A stretch of DNA of 64,000 bases from Billgrantia endophytica (lineage in GTDB: Bacteria; Pseudomonadota; Gammaproteobacteria; Pseudomonadales; Halomonadaceae), in assembly GCF_002879615.1 (NCBI RefSeq), contig NZ_PNRF01000036.1, positions 1 through 64,000 on the forward strand. The letters are read 5' to 3'. Below, one piece after another: positions 40,942-50,366 of this stretch (within the stretch, counting starts at the first letter, position 1; each line of letters opens with the position of its first letter). The translations under genes and the position numbers were made by a program. Under the pieces are notes generated by a model. That model saw only the letters and a list, made by a program, of their open reading frames with translations, was not told the origin of the DNA and ran no database searches.

Positions 40942-42216
40942 TTACAGCAGCCCCTCGGGCGGATGCTCGCAGGGCAGCTTGTCGTTGATGTAGCGCTCGA
41001 TCTCCGGCAGCGAGAAGGCATCCTCTTCGCCGACGAAGCTGATCGATACCCCGTTGGCTCCGGCACGACCCGTACGGCCGATACGGTGCACGTAATCTTC
41101 GGGATCTTCCGGCAGGGTATAGTTGATCACATGGCTGACATCCTCGATGTGAATGCCGCGGCCAGCCACATCGGTGGCAACCAGCACCTGGATCTCACCC
41201 TCACGGAACCGCTCCAGCGTCTTGATGCGCTGATTCTGGGGCACATCGCCAGACAGCATGGCGGCGTTGATCCCTGCCTTCTTCAGCAGTTCATCGAGCT
41301 TGCGCACCAGGTCGCGTCGATTGCCGAACACCATCACCCGGTCGAAGCTCTCCTGCTTCAGCAGGTTGATCAGCAGCCGCTGCTTGTCATCGTCGCTGAC
41401 CATGTAGACGCGCTGATCGATATTGGCGGCGTTTTCCACCGTCACCTCGATCTCCACATGAGCGGGCTCATGGGTCCACTGGCTGGCCAGGCCAAGGATG
41501 TCCGGGGAGAAGGTGGCGGAGAACAGGAAGGTCTGACGCTCCTCCTTCTTCGGCGTATGGCGAATGATGCGCTTGACGTCGGGGATGAACCCCATCGACA
41601 GCATTCGATCCGCTTCATCGAGCACCAGAACCTCGACCTCGGTCAGGTCGACATCGCGCTTCTCGTGGAAGTCCAGCAGACGACCCGGCGTTGCCACCAG
41701 GAGATCGACCTTGCGCCCCAGGGCATCGCGCTGTTTCTGGTAATCCATGCCGCCCACTACGCTTGCCACGTTCAGTGACGTGAAGCGTGCCAGCGCCTTC
41801 GCATCCTTCTCTATCTGCAACGCCAATTCACGCGTTGGCGCCACGATCAGCGCACGCGGAGCGCCGGCCTTCTGACCGTCCGGCTCTTCTTCCTCCAGGA
41901 AGTAAGCCAGGATCGAGATCAGGAAGGCGGCTGTCTTGCCGGTACCGGTCTGGGCCTTGCCGACGATATCGCCGCCCAGCAGGGTCTGGCCAAGGGCCTC
42001 CGCCTGGATCGGGGTGCAATACTCGAATCCCAGGGCGTGGATGGCACGCATCAGCGGCAGCGGCAGGTCGAAGTCGTGAAAGCGCCACTTGCCCGCTTCG
42101 ACAGGCACCTGAAACTGGCGAAGATCCCAGTTCGACTGGCGGCGGCGCGGCTTGCGACGACGACGCTTGGGCTTGCGGTTCTCGGCCGGGGCTGTGGTCT
42201 GTTCCGACTCGCTCAT
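40942..42216 (-). CDS. rhlB: DEAD-box ATP-dependent RNA helicase RhlB
   Basis: The 424-aa helicase has a basic N-terminal leader ([14 protein letters not shown]), the Q motif FEYCTPIQ, and Walker [12 protein letters not shown]. It also has [12 protein letters not shown] in [18 protein letters not shown], and the C-terminal [13 protein letters not shown]. The [21 protein letters not shown] start fits RhlB, which joins the RNA degradosome; the basic extension here is N-terminal rather than C-terminal. It is transcribed alone and diverges from the small basic protein gene. Confidence 0.85.
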   Translation of the reverse strand: MSESEQTTAPAENRKPKRRRRKPRRRQSNWDLRQFQVPVEAGKWRFHDFDLPLPLMRAIHALGFEYCTPIQAEALGQTLLGGDIVGKAQTGTGKTAAFLISILAYFLEEEEPDGQKAGAPRALIVAPTRELALQIEKDAKALARFTSLNVASVVGGMDYQKQRDALGRKVDLLVATPGRLLDFHEKRDVDLTEVEVLVLDEADRMLSMGFIPDVKRIIRHTPKKEERQTFLFSATFSPDILGLASQWTHEPAHVEIEVTVENAANIDQRVYMVSDDDKQRLLINLLKQESFDRVMVFGNRRDLVRKLDELLKKAGINAAMLSGDVPQNQRIKTLERFREGEIQVLVATDVAGRGIHIEDVSHVINYTLPEDPEDYVHRIGRTGRAGANGVSISFVGEEDAFSLPEIERYINDKLPCEHPPEGLL

Positions 42217-42364
42217 AGGCTATGTAGTTTTTCCGTAGCAGTGGATGGGAAGCCTCGTAAGGCAGGCATTGTACCAGTCTCGGGCGATGAGGGCGCGTCT
42301 GCTGCATTGGACTGATAGAATAGCCATCCACGCTGCCAACCGACACCCAATGGAGTCTGGCCTG

Positions 42365-42601
42365 ATGACACGCCGCAAGAAGACCCGCTCGCTGGCCGAC
42401 AAGGTGACTATCCGCACCGGCAAGCGCAAGGATTTCAAGAAATGGCGCCACGAGAATCCCGATCAGGTGACCTCGTCGCGCCGCTTCACCCAGAAGAAGC
42501 GCCAGCAGCGCAAGCTGCAGGCGGCTCGCAAGCAGGCCCGCCAGGAATCCGGCCAGGGCATCACCATTCATCCCGAGAGCCGCGGGGAGTCGCCGGACTG
42601 A
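42365..42601 (+). CDS. small, very basic conserved hypothetical protein
   Basis: The 78-aa product starts [19 protein letters not shown] and continues with repeated lysine/arginine clusters ([19 protein letters not shown]). It has no hydrophobic helix and no cysteine. The charge suggests RNA, ribosome or DNA binding, but I do not recognise the family. Its stop codon shares a base with the start of the exonuclease gene (TGATG), so the two are translationally coupled, which hints at a nucleic-acid role. Start chosen by GGAG about 11 bases upstream. Confidence 0.65.
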   Translation: MTRRKKTRSLADKVTIRTGKRKDFKKWRHENPDQVTSSRRFTQKKRQQRKLQAARKQARQESGQGITIHPESRGESPD

Positions 42602-43431
42602 TGCGCCTGGTATCTTTCAACATCAATGGATTGCGCGCCAGGCTACACCAGCTCGAGGCGCTGATCGAGTCTCACCGCCCGGCCGTGATCGGCCTGCAGG
42701 AAACCAAGGTGCAGGACAGCGAGTTTCCTCGCGAGGCGATAGAGGCGATGGGTTATCGCGTCTATTTCCATGGCCAGAAGGGGCACTATGGCGTGGCACT
42801 GCTGTGTCACAAGGAACTGTGCCCCGGCATACCCGAAGCCGTGCATTACGGCTTTCCCGACGATGGCGAGGAATCCCAGCGCCGCATGATCGGTGTCCGT
42901 CTGCGCATCGGTGAAGGCGAACATCTGACCGTCTGGAATGGCTACTTCCCGCAGGGCGAGAACATGGCCCACCCCACCAAGTTCCCCCTCAAGCGTCAAT
43001 TCTATGAACAGCTCACGCGGCTATTGAAGGAAGAACATCGTCCCGACGACTACCTGGCAATAATGGGCGATTTCAACATCTCGCCCGAGGATATCGATAT
43101 CGGCATAGGCGAGACCAATCGCAAGCGCTGGCTGCGTGAAGGCAAGACCAGTTTCCAGCCGGTGGAGCGGGAGTGGCTCGAGGGCGTCAAGGGATGGGGG
43201 CTGGCCGACAGCTACCGGCTGCGCTACCCCGAGGTGAACGACCGCTTCAGTTGGTTCGACTATCGCTCACGCGGTTTCGAGCGCGAGCCGAAGCGCGGCC
43301 TGCGCATCGACTATATCCTGGTCACCAAGCCCTTGGCCGACAAGGTGAGGGAAGCCGGTATCGACTATGAGCTGCGCGGCATGGAAAGGCCTTCGGACCA
43401 TGCCCCTGTGTGGACCGAGCTGGACCTGTAG
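42601..43431 (+). CDS. xthA: exonuclease III-family AP endonuclease
   Basis: The 276-aa enzyme cuts abasic sites and removes 3' blocking groups in base-excision repair. It begins [20 protein letters not shown] and has LQETKVQD (metal glutamate), YFPQGEN, the [13 protein letters not shown] segment with the catalytic aspartate and asparagine, and the C-terminal [10 protein letters not shown] with the active histidine. Length and order match exonuclease III. It overlaps the small basic protein gene by one base. Confidence 0.92.
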   Translation: MRLVSFNINGLRARLHQLEALIESHRPAVIGLQETKVQDSEFPREAIEAMGYRVYFHGQKGHYGVALLCHKELCPGIPEAVHYGFPDDGEESQRRMIGVRLRIGEGEHLTVWNGYFPQGENMAHPTKFPLKRQFYEQLTRLLKEEHRPDDYLAIMGDFNISPEDIDIGIGETNRKRWLREGKTSFQPVEREWLEGVKGWGLADSYRLRYPEVNDRFSWFDYRSRGFEREPKRGLRIDYILVTKPLADKVREAGIDYELRGMERPSDHAPVWTELDL

Positions 43432-43436
43432 CCCAT

Positions 43437-44552
43437 TCAGCGCGCGACCTCGGCATCATCGGCCAAGGTCAGCGCCAGCCAGCGTTCGGCCTGCTCGGCG
43501 CCAAGCTCCCGGGCTCTTTCCAGCGCCGCCACGGCCTCCTCGTCCCTGCCCCAGGCATGGGCGAGCTGGCCAAGCCTCAACCAATCCTCACCTTCATCGC
43601 TCTTGAGTGCCACCGCCTGCCAGGCGGCCAGCGCCAGCTCACGATCCCGGGCGGCCTCCCAGGCCTGGGCCAGCAGGCGCCCATGCTCTGTGGTATCGGC
43701 AACCACCTCCTGTTCCAGCGCATCGCGCAGCCTCTCTGCCGCTCGCGCCGGGGTACCGCCGGCCAGGTGCAGGCGTACCAGCTGCAGCAGTTCCTCCTCG
43801 CCGGAGAGCGCCCCCAGCCGCCACCCTGCCTCCCAGATGGCGGCGGCCTGTCCATGATCGCCAAGCTGCTGGGCAAGCGCCGCCGTCCGCTTCCAGGCGG
43901 CGGGATCGCTGGCGCCATCCAGGCCGCTTCTCAGCAGGGCCAAGGCCTCGTCGCCACGCCCCGCACGCTGGTAAACCGTTTCCGCCAGCCTTCGCTGCCC
44001 AGCATCCATCACATCGTTCTCTGCCAGGGCACGAGAGATCCAGGTGGCCGCCTGCTGCCAGCGCTCGAGTTCGGCCATTGCCCTGGCCATCCTCCAGTGA
44101 TCCCTCGCCTCACCGCCATGGCGCTCGAACCAGTCGGCCAACAGCTCGGCACCTCGCTCGACCTCACCGGCCGAGAGTCTCAGCCCGGCCTCTTCGCGCA
44201 ACCAGCGGTCACTCTGCGCAGGGTCGACGACATCTATCTGCCGGGCCTCGCGCAACAGAGCGGCGGCAGCCACTCGATCACCGCCACGGGCTTCGGCATT
44301 CGCGGCCAGTTGAAGATAGAGTGCCCTTGCCCAACGGTCGGCCGCATTGCCCCCGGCCAGACGCTCTGCCTGGGCCCGCGACCGTGTCTTCACCCCATCG
44401 GCATCACCCTGCTGCAGGCGCTGTTGCAGCGACTGCAGGTCGGCAATGATATCGCCGGTCAAGGCTGGCGTAGCGGCCAGGGCGGGGGCCGATAGCAGCA
44501 TCATGCAAAGACAGACGGTCAACACGCTATGCTTCGTGGACATGGCCATCAC
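43437..44552 (-). CDS. TPR protein of the TonB2-type system
   Basis: The 371-aa exported protein has a signal peptide (VLTVCLCMMLLSAPALA) and then a chain of helical pairs rich in alanine and leucine (for example ALYLQLAANAEARGGDRVAAAALL and LLRSGLDGASDPAAWKRTAALAQQLGDH), typical of tetratricopeptide repeats. In Vibrio-type TonB2 operons a TPR protein follows tonB in the same way. It would act in the periplasm as a partner of the energy-transducing complex. The start is GTG overlapping the tonB stop (GTGA); internal ATGs follow within four codons. It is the last gene of a six-gene operon. Confidence 0.8.
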   Translation of the reverse strand: MMAMSTKHSVLTVCLCMMLLSAPALAATPALTGDIIADLQSLQQRLQQGDADGVKTRSRAQAERLAGGNAADRWARALYLQLAANAEARGGDRVAAAALLREARQIDVVDPAQSDRWLREEAGLRLSAGEVERGAELLADWFERHGGEARDHWRMARAMAELERWQQAATWISRALAENDVMDAGQRRLAETVYQRAGRGDEALALLRSGLDGASDPAAWKRTAALAQQLGDHGQAAAIWEAGWRLGALSGEEELLQLVRLHLAGGTPARAAERLRDALEQEVVADTTEHGRLLAQAWEAARDRELALAAWQAVALKSDEGEDWLRLGQLAHAWGRDEEAVAALERARELGAEQAERWLALTLADDAEVAR

Positions 44553-45319
44553 CTCAGCTGAAATTCCAGGCGCTGCCGGGCACGACGCAGCTGGTTGGCC
44601 GGCTCGAACTGCCAGCGCGCCACCGCCTGCTGTGCCGCCGTATCGAAGACACTGCGAGGCTGGGCGTCGATGATTCGTATGGAAGAGGGGTCGACGCTGC
44701 CATCGGGGCGAATCACGAACTGCAGTTCCACATGCCCTTCCATGCCACGGCGCTGCGCCCGGGCGGGATAATCGGGCGGCACGCGATTGGTCGGCGTAAC
44801 CTCCCCCACATCCACGGGACCCTGAGGAGCCGGCTCTGTCGCGGCCTGCGAGGGTGCGGCAGGTGCCGACGACTCGACTGGCGGAGCCTCCGGGGCCGGG
44901 CGGGGATCCGGCTGGGGCGCAGGCGCTGGCTCAGGCTGTGGTTCCGGTTGAGGTTCTGGTTCGGGCTCGGGTTCGGCCACCGCTTCTGTCAGCTCCGGCA
45001 GGGACTCATCGAGCTCCACCGGCTCCCGCTCTTCCGGCGGCAACTCCGGCTCCGGTAGCGTAATGGAGCTTTCCATGGGAGGCGTCGGCTCGGGGAGCGG
45101 TGGCTGGACGGCTTCGGTCGGCGGCGGCAGTGGCGCCTCTGCCGGAGCCTCGGCGGGCTCTTCCTCGATCGGTTCGGGAGCTTCCACCATCGTCAGGGTC
45201 ATGGCCGCATCGAGGAGGTCGAACTCCTCCTCGGGTGGCGATACCAATAGCGCCAACAACCAGAACAGCAGCAACGCCAGGGCGCAGCCCCCAAGTACCG
45301 AAAACGGCATTCGACTCAT
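44549..45319 (-). CDS. tonB: TonB energy-transducing protein
   Basis: The 256-aa protein has an N-terminal anchor helix (LGGCALALLLFWLLALLVS) and a long proline/glutamate-rich periplasmic spacer with E-P repeats at residues 50-150. A C-terminal TonB domain follows (NRVPPDYPARAQRRGMEGH, FVIRPDGSVD, RWQFEPA). It carries proton-motive force to outer-membrane receptors. The neighbouring ttpC, exbB and exbD genes supply its motor, and the receptors later in the window are likely clients. Confidence 0.92.
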   Translation of the reverse strand: MSRMPFSVLGGCALALLLFWLLALLVSPPEEEFDLLDAAMTLTMVEAPEPIEEEPAEAPAEAPLPPPTEAVQPPLPEPTPPMESSITLPEPELPPEEREPVELDESLPELTEAVAEPEPEPEPQPEPQPEPAPAPQPDPRPAPEAPPVESSAPAAPSQAATEPAPQGPVDVGEVTPTNRVPPDYPARAQRRGMEGHVELQFVIRPDGSVDPSSIRIIDAQPRSVFDTAAQQAVARWQFEPANQLRRARQRLEFQLR

Positions 45320-45723
45320 GGCGCTCTCCGGCTAGCGGCCACCGCCACCTGCTCCACGCCGGCTTCACGAATACGGTCCATGACCTCGATCAGCAGCCCC
45401 GTGGTGGCACCACGGTCGGCCTGGATCACCACCGAACCGTCGCCGCTGACCAGGGATGCCACCCGCTCGCCCACGCGGTGGGCGTCAACCGCCTCTCCCC
45501 CCACCCAGACGGCTCCTTCCGGGGTCAGGGCCACCATGACCTGTGCCTCCGGTTGTGGACTCGCCGCGCTGGACTCGGGGCGCTCGATCTCCACCCCACT
45601 CTCCTTGATGAAGCTGGTGGTGACGATGAAGAAGATCAGCATGATGAAAACCACGTCCAGCATGGGGGTCAGGTTGACCTCGTTGGCATCGCCATCCTCG
45701 GCGCTGAGCCGGCGTCTACGCAT
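45316..45723 (-). CDS. exbD: biopolymer transport protein ExbD
   Basis: The 135-aa protein has the ExbD start RRRRLSAEDGDANEVNLTPM, with the membrane helix LDVVFIMLIFFIVTTSFI and its proton-path aspartate (LTPMLDVV), then a periplasmic domain ending VEQVAVAASRR. The ATG overlaps the exbB end by eight bases and the protein's own stop overlaps tonB by four. Confidence 0.9.
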   Translation of the reverse strand: MRRRRLSAEDGDANEVNLTPMLDVVFIMLIFFIVTTSFIKESGVEIERPESSAASPQPEAQVMVALTPEGAVWVGGEAVDAHRVGERVASLVSGDGSVVIQADRGATTGLLIEVMDRIREAGVEQVAVAASRRAP

Positions 45724-46252
45724 CGGTATCCTCCACGGCGCGGGCCAGGCGGTCATGCAGCCGCTGATCCTCGCGCCGAATGATGTGTTCCAGGCGACTG
45801 GTGAAGAGCATTCCCACCGCCGCCACCGCCATGCCGGTGAGGGTAGGCAACGTGGCCCTGGCCACGCCATCGGCCATGGCACGGGCCTGGCTGGTTTCGC
45901 TCATGGCCAGGCCATCGAAGACGGTGATCATGCCGGTGACGGTACCCAACAGGCCCAGCAGGGGGCAGAGCGCCACCAGCAGCTTCAACCAGGGCAGCGG
46001 CCGGCGCAGCCGGGCGATGAGTTCACGGGTCCAGACCTCACGCAGGGTACGGGCGCTCCAGCTCAGGTGGTCCTGGCGCAAGACCCAGCGGCGGACCAGG
46101 GCGCGTCGAGCCCGGCGATAGGTGATACGGAAGTACCACACTCGCTCCAGCGCCAGGCTGAACAGGACCATCGCCACCGCGGCAATGACCACCAGAATGA
46201 CACCACCCGCCTCGACAAGCCGCTCGAGCGGCTCAAGCCAGAGCGGCAGCAC
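45716..46252 (-). CDS. exbB: MotA/TolQ/ExbB proton-channel protein, ExbB2-like
   Basis: The 178-aa protein has the three-helix ExbB plan: EAGGVILVVIAAVAMVLFSL, then LLVALCPLLGLLGTVTGMI (channel motif) and TLPTLTGMAVAAVGMLFTS. No ATG fits; the GTG giving VLPLWLEPLERLVEAGG lies nine bases after GGAGA and overlaps the end of ttpC by 20 bases. This short form matches the second ExbB of TonB2 systems. It forms the motor with ExbD. Confidence 0.85.
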   Translation of the reverse strand: MLPLWLEPLERLVEAGGVILVVIAAVAMVLFSLALERVWYFRITYRRARRALVRRWVLRQDHLSWSARTLREVWTRELIARLRRPLPWLKLLVALCPLLGLLGTVTGMITVFDGLAMSETSQARAMADGVARATLPTLTGMAVAAVGMLFTSRLEHIIRREDQRLHDRLARAVEDTDA

Positions 46253-47606
46253 GAGCGTGGCTCTCCGCTGTGGAACCTGGCGCTGTCGGGCCCTGCTCGA
46301 GATGCTCGGCCAGGGCGGCACTCGCCTGCCCTTCCACCACACCTGCCAGATGGCGGCTGCGTCCGGCCAAGGCCGTGTGGGCGAAGAGCAAGGGTACCGC
46401 GGCAATCAGGCCCAGTACCGTGGTCACCAACGCCTGGCTGATGCCACCCGCCATCAATTGCGGGTCACCTGTCCCGAAAACGGTAATCGCCTGGAAGGTG
46501 ACGATCATGCCGGTCACGGTGCCCAGCAGCCCCAACAATGGCGCAATGGCCGCAATCAGCTTGACCAGCGGCTGGCCACGCTCCAGCTTCGGCATTTCAG
46601 CCAGCACCGCCTCGTCTAGGCGGGCCTCCAGCGCCTCGGGCACCTGCTGGCCTTCCAGGGAACGGAAACGAGCCAGTACCCGGCCAAGGGGGTTGTCGCC
46701 GCGCAGCTGGTCCAAGCCCTGGAGCTGCCGGCGCACCGCCCAGCTCACGCGTAGCAGGTAGCCATACTGCAGCAGCGCCACCAGCAAGCCTGCAACGCCG
46801 AGTGCCACGATCACATAGCCCACCGCCCCTCCCTGATGGAAGCGCTCCACCAGGCTGGGGTTCTGGGCAAGTGCCGCCAGAACCTGCCCCCCGGTCGGGT
46901 CCAGCACCATGACGCGGGAGTCGCCTTCATGGAAGGCTCTCAAGGTCGCCGACACCGACCGTGGCGTACGCTCGACCACCGCCAGAGCGCTGTCATCGGC
47001 ACCGCGACGCAGCAACTCCCCGCCGCTGAAAGCCGCCAGATCGCCCAGGCGTACCACCTGGCGTGGCGCAACCTCCCCATCGGCATCAGCCACGGGGGTT
47101 TCAAATCGAATCACCCGGCCGGTTTCCGCCGTCAGCGCCATCAGGGTATCGGCGAAGGCTTCCAGTTGCCCCAGTTCCAGCACCTCCACGTCATCGAGCC
47201 GCGGCGGAAGGCCGGCACCGCCGACCACGACCCAGCTTTCTCCCAACGCATCACGCAGCTCCCCGCTGTGGCGCGCGACCGTCGCGAGCAGTGCCGTCAG
47301 GTCATCGCCCTGCTCCTGCTGTCGTGCATCGAGTTCGGTCTTGTCCTCCTCCAGCGCCTGTTGACGCGCCTCCAACACCTGACGCCGCTGCTCGGCCGCT
47401 TCGTGCACCTCTCGCGCGTCCTCCAGCGCCGCTTCGAGGGCCGCCCGATCATCCAGCAGCTCCATCAGCCGTGCCTGGTCACGGGCTTCAGCGCTTTCGC
47501 GATCGGTGCGCAGGGTGGTCAACGGCTCCGGCTGAGCCTGAGCCAGCGGCACCGCCGCCACGAGGGCACACAGCAACCACCCCATCAGCCATCCACTCCG
47601 TTTCAT
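46233..47606 (-). CDS. TtpC-like TonB2 accessory protein with MotA/TolQ/ExbB domain
   Basis: The 457-aa protein has a signal peptide (WLMGWLLCALVAAVPLAQA), a coiled coil of about 80 residues (RESAEARDQARLMELLDD onward), a periplasmic domain of about 130 residues, then a TolQ/ExbB-type channel domain (VKLIAAIAPLLGLLGTVTGM and GGISQALVTTVLGLIAAVPLL). This fusion is the plan of TtpC, which Vibrio TonB2 systems need in addition to ExbB2/ExbD2. It overlaps the DUF3450 gene by four bases and exbB by 20. Confidence 0.85.
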   Translation of the reverse strand: MKRSGWLMGWLLCALVAAVPLAQAQPEPLTTLRTDRESAEARDQARLMELLDDRAALEAALEDAREVHEAAEQRRQVLEARQQALEEDKTELDARQQEQGDDLTALLATVARHSGELRDALGESWVVVGGAGLPPRLDDVEVLELGQLEAFADTLMALTAETGRVIRFETPVADADGEVAPRQVVRLGDLAAFSGGELLRRGADDSALAVVERTPRSVSATLRAFHEGDSRVMVLDPTGGQVLAALAQNPSLVERFHQGGAVGYVIVALGVAGLLVALLQYGYLLRVSWAVRRQLQGLDQLRGDNPLGRVLARFRSLEGQQVPEALEARLDEAVLAEMPKLERGQPLVKLIAAIAPLLGLLGTVTGMIVTFQAITVFGTGDPQLMAGGISQALVTTVLGLIAAVPLLFAHTALAGRSRHLAGVVEGQASAALAEHLEQGPTAPGSTAESHARAAALA

Positions 47607-48388
47607 GAGCTTACCTCCCTCTCGGCGACCTGCTCCAGCGGCCGGGAAAGCGGCAGCGTCAGCAGCTCCGGGGCCCGCTGGTCACGAGAAATACGCAATC
47701 CCTTGCGCACTTCGCTGCGTTCGGCCTCGTCCAGCGCTTGCCACCGCCCTTCATCCGCCAGCCAGACGCCACCCGCATGGCCGTTCGGCGACAGGAAGTA
47801 AAGCCCGATCCGCCCTACGCGGAGATAGTCGACTTCACGACGTGAATCTTCCGTGTCCAGATAGCCGCGCCAGGCATCCAGCTCACGGCCGTAGTCCAGC
47901 TCGGCCCGCCAGGCCGACAGCGCGCGTTCCAGACGCTCCGGGGGAGGCAGGTCCGATGCACCGAGGCTCTCGATCCTGGCCTCACGCTCTTCCACCAGAA
48001 AGGGCAGATCCTGAGACACCCAGCGGGCAAGCCGCTCAACCATTCCTTCGGCCAGCACGGGCAGGGCATCTCGCGTGGCTGCCAGGCTGTCCAGCGCCTG
48101 TTCGCGGCGCGCCAGGCTCTCCGCCTGTCGCTCCAGCCGCGGCTCGAGCGCATCGCTGTAGCCATCCAGGTAACGGGTCTCCGCTTCCAGGGCGCGCAGT
48201 TCACGCAGCATCTCGCGCGCCTCGTCATCGGCCTCATCGATATGTGCCTGCAGCTCTGCCTGCTGGCGCTGCGAATCTCGAGCCTCCTGGTGCAGCTGGG
48301 TTTCGGCGGAAGCCGGCAACGCCAGCAGTGCAGCGCCGAACAGCAGGCAGCGCCAACACGCGGAGGAGTAGGTGAAGTTGTTACACAC
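47603..48388 (-). CDS. DUF3450-family periplasmic coiled-coil protein
   Basis: The 261-aa protein has a signal peptide (CLLFGAALLALPASA) and a long charged coiled coil (HQEARDSQRQQAELQAHIDE to residue 100). The C-terminal domain has DYLRVGRIGLYFLSPNGHAGGVW, the DUF3450 signature. Members precede ttpC in TonB2 operons. I chose a GTG start (VCNNFTYSS) seven bases after GGAGA; an ATG six codons upstream would put the ribosome site inside the gene. It heads the six-gene operon, and a Fur-like box lies 150 bases upstream. Confidence 0.75.
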   Translation of the reverse strand: MCNNFTYSSACWRCLLFGAALLALPASAETQLHQEARDSQRQQAELQAHIDEADDEAREMLRELRALEAETRYLDGYSDALEPRLERQAESLARREQALDSLAATRDALPVLAEGMVERLARWVSQDLPFLVEEREARIESLGASDLPPPERLERALSAWRAELDYGRELDAWRGYLDTEDSRREVDYLRVGRIGLYFLSPNGHAGGVWLADEGRWQALDEAERSEVRKGLRISRDQRAPELLTLPLSRPLEQVAEREVSS

Positions 48389-48536
48389 GTGGCTTCTCCA
48401 GCACATTCCAGCAGTTTGCCAAATTGGTTAACGGTCTTCGGATAACGGGAGCGAGCCAAACCAGAGGCACCCGCCGCCCCAGCTACGAGAATGACCCTTG
48501 CCTTCAACAAGACCCGTATAGGGTAACATCAAGAAA

Positions 48537-48561
48537 GCAAATGACAATACCTATCATTTGC
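48537..48561. promoter_or_regulatory. Fur box of the TonB2 operon
   Basis: A palindrome with arms GCAAATGA / TCATTTGC encloses a core that matches the 7-1-7 Fur motif TGATAAT-N-ATTATCA at 12 of 14 positions on the minus strand. It lies between the divergent TonB2 operon and the 135-aa gene and could repress both. Confidence 0.65.
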
Positions 48562-48649
48562 ATCAGCATGGCGTATCATCACCCATGGCAATGCTCTCAC
48601 GTCGCCTGTCGGCGGAATTTGACAGTGGTCAAAGGCACCGCCTATATTC

Positions 48650-48668
48650 GATAATGACTTTCATTTAG
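48650..48668. promoter_or_regulatory. Fur box of the 135-aa gene
   Basis: GATAATGACTTTCATTTAG contains the core AATGA-N3-TCATT and matches 13 of 19 positions of the Fur consensus. It ends 35 bases before the start codon of the gene to its right. Confidence 0.65.
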
Positions 48669-48703
48669 ATTTGATTGCTCCCCTACCTTCGAGTCTCGCC
48701 GCC

Positions 48704-49111
48704 ATGAATACCGAGCGATCCCAGCTGTATTACACCACCGTCTTCCTGCATGTCTCCTTCCAGGCCATCAAGCACTCCATGGCCGGCAAGGAGGAGAATT
48801 CCATGCCCTGCTGGCTGGATACCAACCTGATCATGATGCTGTCGCGTGAGTTGCAGGAGTGCAGCATGAGCGCCCGGCCTTTCGGCGATGTCAAGCAGGC
48901 ACTGGATACCGCCATCTATCACTGCGGCCTGCTGCTCGCCCAGTGCCCCGGCGCGCTCAACAGCCAGCTGTGCCGCCATCACCTCGATGCGATCATGACA
49001 CCGCTCAAGGACGCCATCGCCGTCCTCGCGCCGCCGGCCCCGAATTCACAGCCATCCGGTACTTTACAGACCTACGCCCGCAAACTATTCAAAGGCTGGC
49101 GGAACAGTTGA
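48704..49111 (+). CDS. unrecognised iron-regulated protein, 135 aa
   Basis: The product starts MNTERSQLYYTTVFLHVSFQ. It is soluble, mostly helical by composition, and has five cysteines (in MPCWLD, ECSMS, HCGLL, QCPG and LCRHH) plus several histidines. A short basic end follows (YARKLFKGWRNS). I do not recognise a family. A Fur box lies just upstream, and it is flanked by the TonB2 operon and nrdF, so a role in iron limitation is likely. Cysteine/histidine content would allow metal or cluster binding, but no standard motif is present. No good ribosome site precedes the ATG. Confidence 0.6.
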   Translation: MNTERSQLYYTTVFLHVSFQAIKHSMAGKEENSMPCWLDTNLIMMLSRELQECSMSARPFGDVKQALDTAIYHCGLLLAQCPGALNSQLCRHHLDAIMTPLKDAIAVLAPPAPNSQPSGTLQTYARKLFKGWRNS

Positions 49112-49176
49112 TGCACCCCTGCGACGCGGCCACCGCTTCTCGATCCAATGTCCAGGAACGGTAGCGGCGGAAAGCC

Positions 49177-50172
<996 letters not shown>

Positions 50173-50235
50173 TCAATCTCGTGTTGGAAGGGGCAAGGCC
50201 TGGGGCGTCCCACATGTCTGCAGGCGATGAGCTAC

Positions 50236-50331
50236 CCCGGCAACAAGCCTCCGCGAGGGCGCTGTAAGCCCGTCCCTGGGCGCTACTTTTGCCATCCATG
50301 GCAAAAGACCCTCGCTGCGTCTTGTCCCCGG
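50236..50331. repeat. dispersed stem-forming intergenic repeat, copy 2
   Basis: The core GGCGCTGTAAGCCC, then CCCTGGGCGCTACTTTTGCC, and the inner hairpin TTTTGCCA / TGGCAAAA match the copy near 40.9 kb almost base for base. Its outer arms (ACAAG..GCGAGGG and CCCTCGC..CTTGT) differ from those of copy 1 yet still pair. It sits between nrdE and nrdF. Confidence 0.7.
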
Positions 50332-50366
50332 CACTCATCTCGCTCATTAAGCCGGGTGCTCTCCCC

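Larger units (their letters stand above)
48389..48703. other. divergent control region of the TonB2 operon and the 135-aa gene
   Basis: This stretch of about 315 bases is less GC-rich than the coding DNA around it and holds no gene that I can support. It contains the two Fur-like sites listed separately. No RNA gene was recognised. Confidence 0.6.
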
